From NCBI GenBank assembly GCA_040388785.1, contig JAZKBD010000035.1:11364-75363 (forward strand): 64,000 nt of DNA. Reading direction: 5' to 3'. This document shows, piece by piece, positions 9,540 to 19,156 of this stretch (positions within the stretch are counted from its first letter, which is position 1; every line of letters begins with the position of its first letter). Origin of the DNA: 66-474 sp040388785. GTDB lineage: Bacteria > Pseudomonadota > Gammaproteobacteria > Xanthomonadales > Rhodanobacteraceae. Made by a program: the position numbers and the translations under genes. The notes beneath the pieces were generated by a model. It ran no database searches. It was not told the DNA's origin and saw only the letters and a list, made by a program, of their open reading frames with translations.

Positions 9540-10778
9540 ATGCATCCCGCGGAACTCATCGCCTTCGCCGGTTTCGGCGCCGCGATCCTGATCGTGGCGT
9601 GGCTACCGTTGTGGCTCGATCGTTTGCCGCTCACGTTGCCGATGCTGGCGGTCGGCGCGGGCTGGCTCGCGTTCCTGTTCACGCCGGAGCTGGCGTCACC
9701 ACGCGCGCATCCGCGCATCGCCAGCGTGCTGCTGGAAGTGGTGCTGATCGTCGCGGTGATGGGCGCGGGCCTGAGCATCGACCGGCGCTTCACCTGGCGC
9801 GGCTGGGGCAGTGCGTGGCGATTGCTGGTGATCGTGATGCCACTGTCGATTGCCGCATTGGCCGCGCTCGGCTGGGGATTGCTCGGCCTGCCGCTGGGCG
9901 TCGCCATGTTGCTGGGCGCGATCCTTGCGCCCACCGATCCGGTGCTGGCGGCATCGGTGCAGGTTGGTCCGCCGGGCGTCGGCGAAGAAGGCGAAACGCG
10001 CTTCGCGCTCACCTCGGAAGCGGGATTGAACGACGGCCTCGCGCTGCCTTTCCTTGCGCTCGGCGGCGCAATGATGGCGCATGCTTCGCAGCCCGGTGGG
10101 TGGATCACGCGCTGGTTCGGCGTCGACCTGTTGTGGGGCATCACGGCCGCGGCCGTGGTCGGATTCGCGTGCGGCTGGCTGCTGGTGAAGGGCAACCACC
10201 TGCTGCCGGAACGCGTGCAGTTGACGCGGTCCAACGAAGGCGTGGCGTCGGTGGGGCTGGCGTTCCTGGTGTATGCGGCCGCGAGTGCGGTGCATGGCTA
10301 CGGTTTCGTCGCGGTGTTCGCGGCGGCGATCACGCTGCGCCGGTTCGGACGCGTACTCGAGTACGCGCAGAGGCTCACCGCTTCCGCGCGACGTCTCGAA
10401 CGGCTGCTGGCGTTCCTGGCGTTCGGATTGTTCGGCGGCGCGATCGCCAGCGGCGTGCTGGGCGGCATCGGCCCACGCGAAGTGGCGTTCGCGCTGCTGG
10501 CGTTGCTGGTCGTGCGCCCCGTCGCCGCGCTGCTCGGCTTTGCCGGCTCGGTGCACCCGATGCCGGTCCGGCTTGCCGTCGGCTATTTCGGGATTCGCGG
10601 CCTCGGTTCGCTGTACTACATCAGCTACGCCGTCGGCGCCGATCCCAACCACGATCCGCACCGGCTTTGGTCGGTCACCTCGCTGACGGTGCTGTTCTCG
10701 ATCGTGTTGTACGGCGTCACTGCGCGACCGGCTTTGAGATTGCTGGACCGTGTGATGGGTCGCGACGAGCGCCGCTGA
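9540..10778 (+). CDS. Na+/H+ antiporter of the CPA1 (NhaP-like) family
   Basis: A 412-residue polytopic inner-membrane protein with about a dozen hydrophobic segments. It carries the family motifs LGAILAPTDPVLA (ion-pathway TD) and SEAGLNDGLALP (conserved ND). It probably exchanges Na+ or K+ for protons for pH and ion homeostasis. It is separated from glk by 116 bp with no obvious shared signal and ends just before the convergent GST gene. Cation specificity is not predictable here. Confidence 0.88.
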   Translation: MHPAELIAFAGFGAAILIVAWLPLWLDRLPLTLPMLAVGAGWLAFLFTPELASPRAHPRIASVLLEVVLIVAVMGAGLSIDRRFTWRGWGSAWRLLVIVMPLSIAALAALGWGLLGLPLGVAMLLGAILAPTDPVLAASVQVGPPGVGEEGETRFALTSEAGLNDGLALPFLALGGAMMAHASQPGGWITRWFGVDLLWGITAAAVVGFACGWLLVKGNHLLPERVQLTRSNEGVASVGLAFLVYAAASAVHGYGFVAVFAAAITLRRFGRVLEYAQRLTASARRLERLLAFLAFGLFGGAIASGVLGGIGPREVAFALLALLVVRPVAALLGFAGSVHPMPVRLAVGYFGIRGLGSLYYISYAVGADPNHDPHRLWSVTSLTVLFSIVLYGVTARPALRLLDRVMGRDERR

Positions 10779-10808
10779 TCATCTCCTGGCCCCGCGCAAG
10801 CACAGGCG

Positions 10809-11557
10809 CTACGACACGCGAAACTGCACGGCGCGAACCGGACCGTCACCGAGGGTTGTCGCGGTCAACGGGGCGCCCGCGGCGCGCAAGGCATCGCGTT
10901 GTTCCGCAAGCGGCACGCGCAACGAGCATTCCTCGAAGCGCGTGAGCGTGCGGAATGCCCGCAGCGCCCAGGCGCGATCCAGCAATGCCGCGACGCGCGG
11001 CCAACGCAGCGCGTCGATTTCGTAACGCACGAATTGCGCGGTGCGGAAATAGCAGGCGATGCTGATGTCCGCAATCGACGGCTCGGCGAAGACGAAACCT
11101 TCCGCCGGAACTTGCGTTTCCAGATAATCCAGTGCCGCCGGAATTTCCACCTCGCGTGCGCGCTGCAGCACGGCTGCATCGGCGGCGACACCGGTCGTGC
11201 GCTTCTGATCGACAACTCGTAAAACAGCCGCCAGATCAGGCCATCCGCGAGACGCGTATCGGCGAATTCCTCCAGCCAGCGCACGCGTGCGCGATCAGCG
11301 ATGTCGCGCGGATACAGCGAGGGTTCGGGAAACTTGTCCTCGAGGTACTGGCAGATCACCGAGGAGTCGTTGAGTACCAGCCGACCGTCGATCAATACCG
11401 GCACGCGCTTCAGCGGACTCAGGCGCGCGAATTCCTCGTTGCCGACGAACGGCGCGATGGGATCGATTTCGTACCCGATGCCTTTCGTTTCCAGGAACAC
11501 CAGCACCTTGCGCACGTAGGGCGAGATGTAGCTGCCGATTACCTTGATGTCCGACAT
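10809..11557 (-). pseudogene. Glutathione S-transferase family gene, frameshifted
   Basis: The N-terminal thioredoxin-like half reads from ATG 11557 (MSDIKVIGSYISPYVRKV, then VPVLID with the cis-Pro, then LNDSSVICQYLEDKFP). The helical C-terminal half continues in another frame (LQRAREVEIPAALDYLETQ through SIADISIACYF) to the stop at 10809. The frame changes near 11203-11207, after RLFYELSIR, and is restored by adding one base. Either a real inactivating 1-bp deletion or a sequence error is possible. If intact, the protein would be about 249 residues, a normal GST length. Confidence 0.8.
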
Positions 11558-11617
11558 GCCGTTTCCTTCGATTGCGCGCGGGGAGAGTGGCCGACCACTG
11601 CGACTGCGGCAGCTCTC

Positions 11618-13684
<2,067 letters not shown>

Positions 13685-13690
13685 CCCGGC

Positions 13691-13725
13691 ATTATACGTT
13701 CGGCCTGCTGACACCCTTTGTCAGC
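13691..13725 (-). promoter_or_regulatory. uvrB promoter -10 and adjacent dyad
   Basis: On the minus strand a perfect TATAAT (13691-13696) lies 7 bp upstream of the uvrB ATG. Eleven bases further upstream is a 7-bp inverted repeat GCTGACA-5-TGTCAGC (13707-13725), located where a -35 or operator would be. It does not match the enterobacterial CTGT-N8-ACAG SOS box. The very short leader suggests nearly leaderless mRNA or a start further in. Confidence 0.5.
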
Positions 13726-13821
13726 AATGTCCCGCGTGCCTGTCCAGGGCGGTCCGTGCGATTCCAAGCACGCGTCCATCAGCAGGAGTAAGCTCCGCCG
13801 GTCCATTGCGAGGGTTGGCGA

Positions 13822-15213
13822 ATGACGCTCCCGAACGCTGTCGAGACACCGCGGAGTTTCGACGAGGACGCATGGGACGACCTCCTCAATTACATCGAGG
13901 AGCACAGGGTCATTCCGATCATCGGCCCCGACCTGCTGCGCGTGCAGACCGACAGCGGCCTGCGCCCGCTGTACGTGTGGCTCGCCGAAAAACTGGCGAC
14001 GCGATTGTCGGTCGACACATCCGAACTGCCGCAACCGCTCACGCTCAATGACGTGATGTGTTCCTGGCTCGGCCAGCGCGGCCGTCGCGAGGAGGCCTAC
14101 ACGCGGCTGCGCTCGATCATGCGCGAAGTGCAATTCGAGCCGCCCATGCCGTTGCGGCAACTGGCGCAGATCACCGATTTCGACCTGTTCGTCACGACGA
14201 CGTTCGACCCGCTGCTGGAAAACGCGATCAACCTGGAACGCCATGGCGGCCAGCCTTCCGCCGAAGTGATCGCCTATTCGCCCAATCGCGTCGCCGACTT
14301 GCCGGCCGAGCGCGCCGAGTTGCAGCGCACGGTCGTCTATCACTTGCTCGGCAGGCTTTCCGCCTCGCCGACCTACGTGTTGTCCGACGAGGACATGCTG
14401 GAGTTCATCTGCGCGCTCCAGTCCGAGCACCTGACGCCCGAGAAACTCTTCCACGAACTCGAACACAACCATTTGCTGCTGATCGGCAGCGATTTTTCCA
14501 ACTGGCTGGCGCGGTTGTTCCTGCGCATGGCCAAGCGCAAGCGGCTGTCGGATCCGCGCGACGTGACCGAAGTGTTCGCCGACGACCACACCTTGCAGGA
14601 CGGACGGCTGGTCGCGTTCCTGCAGCAGGTCAGCGTGCGCACCCGCGTGTACGGCGGCGCGGAATCGTTCGTCGCCGAGCTGCACCAGCGCTGGAGCGCG
14701 CGGCAGCGGCCGACTCAAGCGTCGTCGGCTTCCGGCACCGGCGCGCCACAACGCTTCCTTCCGCCCGCGCGCGAGATGCCAGAGAACGCGATCTTCATCA
14801 GCTACGCGCGCGAGGACCTGCCCGCGGTGCAGCGTTTGAAAGCGGGCATGGACGAGGCAGGGCTCACGACCTGGTTCGACCTCGATCGCCTGGAAAGCGG
14901 CGACGATTACGATCGCAAGATCCACGCCAACATCGCGCGTTGCAGCTTCTTCGTCCCGGTGATTTCGGCGACGACGCAGCGACGGCACGAAGCCTACTTC
15001 CGCCGCGAGTGGAGTTATGCGGTGGACCGCGCGCGCAACATCGCGGAAGGCGCGGTGTTCGTCCTGCCCGTCTGTATCGACGACACGCAGGAAGCCAACG
15101 CACTGGTTCCGGAGCACTTCAAGGCCGTGCACATGACGCGCCTGGCGGGCGGCGAATCCACGCCCGAATTCCTGCGCCGGTTGCAGGAGTTGCTCAGCGG
15201 GAGACGCGCATGA
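13822..15213 (+). CDS. SIR2-like / TIR domain fusion protein, first gene of a STAND operon
   Basis: A 463-residue soluble protein. Residues about 25-290 look like a SIR2_2-type Rossmann domain: VIPIIGPDLLR (30-40), DLFVTTTFDPLLE (121-133), VYHLLG (172-177), LLLIGSDFSNWLARLFLR (218-235). A Ser/Pro linker (295-320) leads to a TIR domain at about 322-463: NAIFISYAREDL, WFDLDRLESGDDYD, CSFFVPVISATT and a YFRREW block whose Glu396 is the likely catalytic Glu of NAD-cleaving TIRs. The usual SIR2 Asn (TTNYD) is Thr here, so the SIR2 part may not be catalytic. It overlaps the STAND ATPase gene by ATGA. The architecture resembles antiphage or cell-death effectors; function is inferred, not shown. Confidence 0.82.
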   Translation: MTLPNAVETPRSFDEDAWDDLLNYIEEHRVIPIIGPDLLRVQTDSGLRPLYVWLAEKLATRLSVDTSELPQPLTLNDVMCSWLGQRGRREEAYTRLRSIMREVQFEPPMPLRQLAQITDFDLFVTTTFDPLLENAINLERHGGQPSAEVIAYSPNRVADLPAERAELQRTVVYHLLGRLSASPTYVLSDEDMLEFICALQSEHLTPEKLFHELEHNHLLLIGSDFSNWLARLFLRMAKRKRLSDPRDVTEVFADDHTLQDGRLVAFLQQVSVRTRVYGGAESFVAELHQRWSARQRPTQASSASGTGAPQRFLPPAREMPENAIFISYAREDLPAVQRLKAGMDEAGLTTWFDLDRLESGDDYDRKIHANIARCSFFVPVISATTQRRHEAYFRREWSYAVDRARNIAEGAVFVLPVCIDDTQEANALVPEHFKAVHMTRLAGGESTPEFLRRLQELLSGRRA

Positions 15214-18200
15214 ACGACATCAACCGCGTCGATACGGTCACGCTCGATCCGGAAAATCCCTGGCTCGGACTGTTTTCCTACTCCGAGGAAACCCGCGCCT
15301 ATTTCCACGGCCGCGACGAGGAAGCCGCCGAGCTCGCGCGCCGCGTGCAACGCAAGTTGCTGACGGTGCTGTTCGGGCAATCGGGACTCGGCAAGACTTC
15401 GCTGTTGCGCGCAGGCCTCGTCCCGCGCCTGCGCGGCGCGGATTTCTGTCCGGTGTACGTGCGCATCGATTACGCGCCCGGATCACCCGCGCCCTCCGAG
15501 CAGATCAAGCAGGCGATCTTCCGCGCCACCGCCGAAGCGGGCCACTGGACACGGCCGGGCAGCTCGATCGAGGGCGAATCATTGTGGGAATTCCTGCATC
15601 ACCGCGGCGACCTGCTGCGTGATGCGGACGGCCTTACGCTGATGCCGCTGCTGATCTTCGACCAGTTCGAGGAAATATTCACGCTCGGCCAGGCCGACGA
15701 CGCGGGGCGCCTGCGCGCCAGGCAATTCCTCGAAGACCTCGCCGACCTCGTCGAGAACCGTGCGCCCGCCGCGCTGGAAAAGCGCCTCGAAGACGACGAC
15801 CAGGCCATGGAGCAGTTCGATTTTGCGCGCGCCGATTACCGGGTGCTGATCGCGCTCCGCGAGGACTACCTCGCACACCTGGAAAGCGTGAAGGACATCA
15901 TGCCGTCGATCACCCAGAACCGCATGCGGCTGGCGCGCATGAACGGCGCGCAGGCGCTGAGCGCGGTGGTGAAACCCGGCGGCAAACTGGTGTCGCAGGA
16001 AGTCGCCGAGTCCATCGTGCGCTTCGTCGCCGGCGGTTCGGAACTGGCCAACGCAGAGATCGAACCTTCGCTGCTCAGCCTGGTCTGCCGCGAACTCAAC
16101 ACCGCGCGGCAGGCACAGGGCCGCAGGGAAATTTCCGCCGACCTGCTGGCAGGCTCGCGCGACACCATCCTTTCCGAGTTCTACGAGCGCGCGCTGGCCG
16201 ATCAGCCGGCCGGCGTCCGGCGCGTGATCGAAGACGAATTGCTGACCGAATCCGGTTATCGCGAAAGCCTGGCCGAAGAACGCGTGCGCAAGGCGCTGGA
16301 CGCGGCGGGCGCCGCGCCGGATGCCTTGGCAACCCTGGTGGACCGGCGCCTGCTGCGGATCGAGGAACGCCTCGACATGCGCCGCGTGGAATTGACCCAC
16401 GACGTGTTGTGCAGCGTGGTGCTCGCCAGCCGCGAACAACGTCACGCGCGCGAAGCCCGCGAAGAAGCCGAACGCCAACTTGCTGCACAGCGCGAGCGCG
16501 AGACGGCGACGCACCGCGCGCTGCTGCGCACGCGCATGGTCGCGACCGTCTGCGTGGTGCTGCTGGTGCTCGCGGTCATCGCGGCGGTCTTCGGTTTCGT
16601 CGGCATGCGCCGCGCGAAGACCGCGCAAGCCGAGGCCCAGGCCTCGCGCACGCACGCGGAGAATCTGGTCGGCTTCATGATCGACGACTTCTACAACGAA
16701 CTCGCACCCACCGGCCGGCTTGGCACGCTGGGCATGCTGGCGCAGAAAACCGTGGACTATTACAACGGCCTGCCGCCGACATTGCTCACTCCGGAAACCA
16801 AAATCAACAAGGCGATGGCGTTGGTGCGTCTCGGCTCTGCCCAAAGCGCCAGCGGCAACCAAAAGACCGCGAACAAGAGCTTCGGCGACGCCGAGGCGAT
16901 CTTCAAGAGGCTGCGCGCGGCGGGCGACAATGGCGAACCCGTGATCTATGGGCTCGCCTCGATTTTGTACAACGCAAATTACGGAGCTGCCACCGGCGGC
17001 GGGATTTCGACACCGATGGATCAAACCGCCGCCCTGCTGCGGCCACTCGTCAACGGCGCCAGCCCGTCACGCCGGGTGCGACAACTTTATGCGGATACCT
17101 TGAACCTCATTTGCCTGAACCAACAGCCGCAACAAGCTTTGCCAACCTGCGACGAAGCGCTGAAGACGCTTGCAGGGCTTGGCGCGCTGGATCTGTCGGA
17201 TCTCAATGCCGCGGCATCCTGGGCCGATACCGCCGATACCAAGTCCGGGGAGTTGCAGGCACTCGGTCGGATCGCCGAGGCGCAAAAGCTGGAGCAGCAA
17301 GTCTTCGCGATGACCGAGAAGGTCCTGGCCCATCGCCCCGGCGACCTTCACGCGCTGGAGGATCGCTTCTTTGCTGCGCGCCGGCTCGCTGGCCTCGCCG
17401 ACAGCCGACACGATGTGGCGTCCGCGACGAGCTACGCAAACCAAACCGTGCAGGCGGCCCGGGATTGGGTGCGCTTCGATCCTTCCAGCCTCGATGCCTG
17501 GAGCAGATGGGCGCAGGCATTGGTCGGGGTTGCGACGTTTCAATATGAGCATGGTGAGGTGTCTGCTGCCATCGCCACTGCACGCTCTGCGCTGGCACTG
17601 GCGCACGACCCTCACAGTCCCAAGGGCCTGGCTGCCGTGACCAGTTACATCTGGCTAGGACTAATCAGGGCTCAAGCGCTCAGCGGCGACTCGGCCGGCG
17701 CAAACCAATCATTGCAAGCCTACCTGCGCAACCTGGACGGGTTCGCTACAGGCTTTTTGCCGCCCGGTTCTCCCGAACGCCTGCTCGCGGCCGGTGCGAT
17801 GAATCAACTGCTGACGGGCGGGCAGCTTAAGCTGGACGAAGGCGCAGCAGAATCCGCGTTGACCCAGGTCACTGCGGCGCGCGCCATGATCGCGTCGATC
17901 GAAGTACCCGCGGCCGACGTCGGTGCGACCCGCTTGAAGAACCGGAATCTGGAGGCCAGCCTCAATGCCGCCGCGCGCGCAGCCGTACAGCTCGGGCGCT
18001 ATGCACAAGCGGAAACCCTGGCGCGCCAGTGGTTGGCGATCATCCCGAATTCGATAGCAGTGCAAACCGACCCGAAACCCCTGCAATCGCGCGCCACGTG
18101 CATGCTGGCCGCAGCCATCGCGATGCAAGGCCGCAATGACGAAGCCCGCAAGCTCCTGCAACCCGCGCTGGCGTATTACATCGCCGAACAAAAAGCGGGC

Positions 18201-18416
18201 GCGACCGGCACCACCTTCCGCCATGACTATGCCTATGCGCTATACGTCAGCGCGATTTCGCAGCCGGGCGATGCGAACGGCCGCAAGCAGCGCGACGCGG
18301 CTCTGACCGAAGCAGCGGCGCAAATCGCAGGCGCTTCGGCGGAAGCGCAGAAACTGGCAGACATGCGTCGGTTGTCAGACCTGATCGCCAAGGGCCGCGC
18401 GACGACCCGCGCCTGA
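15210..18416 (+). CDS. Membrane-anchored STAND NTPase (nSTAND1-like) with repeat-rich C-terminal region
   Basis: A 1068-residue protein starting at the ATG that overlaps the previous stop. The N-terminal nSTAND1-type NTPase begins NPWLGLFSYSEETRAYFHGRD and has Walker A GQSGLGKTS (56-64) and Walker B LLIFDQFEEIF (147-157). A winged-helix-like LTHDVL segment precedes a charged coiled coil (about 410-437), then one strong transmembrane helix (about 443-467), then a GFMIDDFYNELAPTGRLGTL linker and about 550 residues of helical TPR-like repeats. With a single helix and Arg-rich flanks, the NTPase would be cytosolic and the repeats periplasmic, if the predicted topology holds. It is coupled translationally to the SIR2/TIR gene and likely senses a signal and switches that effector (inference). 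Confidence 0.82.
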   Translation: MNDINRVDTVTLDPENPWLGLFSYSEETRAYFHGRDEEAAELARRVQRKLLTVLFGQSGLGKTSLLRAGLVPRLRGADFCPVYVRIDYAPGSPAPSEQIKQAIFRATAEAGHWTRPGSSIEGESLWEFLHHRGDLLRDADGLTLMPLLIFDQFEEIFTLGQADDAGRLRARQFLEDLADLVENRAPAALEKRLEDDDQAMEQFDFARADYRVLIALREDYLAHLESVKDIMPSITQNRMRLARMNGAQALSAVVKPGGKLVSQEVAESIVRFVAGGSELANAEIEPSLLSLVCRELNTARQAQGRREISADLLAGSRDTILSEFYERALADQPAGVRRVIEDELLTESGYRESLAEERVRKALDAAGAAPDALATLVDRRLLRIEERLDMRRVELTHDVLCSVVLASREQRHAREAREEAERQLAAQRERETATHRALLRTRMVATVCVVLLVLAVIAAVFGFVGMRRAKTAQAEAQASRTHAENLVGFMIDDFYNELAPTGRLGTLGMLAQKTVDYYNGLPPTLLTPETKINKAMALVRLGSAQSASGNQKTANKSFGDAEAIFKRLRAAGDNGEPVIYGLASILYNANYGAATGGGISTPMDQTAALLRPLVNGASPSRRVRQLYADTLNLICLNQQPQQALPTCDEALKTLAGLGALDLSDLNAAASWADTADTKSGELQALGRIAEAQKLEQQVFAMTEKVLAHRPGDLHALEDRFFAARRLAGLADSRHDVASATSYANQTVQAARDWVRFDPSSLDAWSRWAQALVGVATFQYEHGEVSAAIATARSALALAHDPHSPKGLAAVTSYIWLGLIRAQALSGDSAGANQSLQAYLRNLDGFATGFLPPGSPERLLAAGAMNQLLTGGQLKLDEGAAESALTQVTAARAMIASIEVPAADVGATRLKNRNLEASLNAAARAAVQLGRYAQAETLARQWLAIIPNSIAVQTDPKPLQSRATCMLAAAIAMQGRNDEARKLLQPALAYYIAEQKAGATGTTFRHDYAYALYVSAISQPGDANGRKQRDAALTEAAAQIAGASAEAQKLADMRRLSDLIAKGRATTRA

Positions 18417-18549
18417 GCGCGGAGCAAAGCGAGCCGGCCTTCGCCTTACATTCCCTGTAGGCGATCGCTGACCGAATCCTGCGCCCCGCACTGCTGCCGT
18501 GCCTCGCGCGCGTTGACCAGACTGTGCCCTTCATCCGGAGGGAATGGTC

Positions 18550-19101
18550 ATGGCTCATCACAAACGCGCGGCGCAAGGGTTCACGCTGACGGAATTGCTG
18601 ATCACGCTGGCGATCGCAGGCATCCTTGCGATGATCGGCGCACCGGCGATGGGCAGCCTGCTGGCGCGCACGCGCGACGCGAGCACGGAAGCAATGGTTG
18701 CCAACACGCTGCGGCACGCGCGCTCGGCCGCGGTCATGCGCAATGCACGTGTGCTGGTCTGTCCCAGTCGCGATGGCCGCCGATGCAGCGCGGGCGACGA
18801 TTGGCAGCAGGGCTGGATCATCGCGCAGGATTCCGATCATGACGGGCAACCCGATGGTGGTGCGGCGCTGATCACGGCGCAGGCGGCGATGCCCGCGGGC
18901 ACGCGCGTCGTCACCAGCATCGGACGTGGACAGATCGCGTTCCAGCCCAGCGGCAGCGCGGGCGGCAGCAACGTGCGTTTCACGATCTGCCACGCGAACG
19001 CGCGCGAGGGCAAGGAAGTGATCGTCGCCAATTCCGGACGCGTGCGGCTGGCGAGTGCGGATGCCGCGCATTTGCAAACGTGTCTCGCGGGACTGCAGTG
19101 A
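18550..19101 (+). CDS. Type IV pilus minor pilin / GspH-FimT family pseudopilin
   Basis: A 183-residue prepilin-like protein. A short basic leader ends in the prepilin peptidase site QG|FTLTELLITLAIAGIL, followed by the hydrophobic N-terminal helix and a GspH/FimT C-terminal domain (RHARSAAVMRNARVLVCPS, then DDWQQGWIIAQDSDHDGQPD). Four cysteines are present, paired as in FimT-like minor pilins. ATG 18550 is chosen over 18544 because GGAGGG lies 7 bp before it. No other pilus gene is nearby, so it is a stand-alone minor pilin gene. Confidence 0.85.
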   Translation: MAHHKRAAQGFTLTELLITLAIAGILAMIGAPAMGSLLARTRDASTEAMVANTLRHARSAAVMRNARVLVCPSRDGRRCSAGDDWQQGWIIAQDSDHDGQPDGGAALITAQAAMPAGTRVVTSIGRGQIAFQPSGSAGGSNVRFTICHANAREGKEVIVANSGRVRLASADAAHLQTCLAGLQ

Positions 19102-19156
19102 TCCTGACGACGCTTTGGGGTTCGCAAAGGCCGCTCACCCCAACCTGCCAGACCGA

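Noticed and set aside
13707..13725. A LexA (SOS) box at uvrB
   Set aside because: The dyad does not fit CTGT-N8-ACAG or the long Xanthomonas LexA palindrome; kept only as an unassigned dyad.
14058..15209. An N-terminal extension of the STAND protein running back into the TIR gene frame
   Set aside because: The extra part is Arg/Ala-rich shadow coding; the ATGA overlap at 15210 gives the natural start just before the nSTAND motif.
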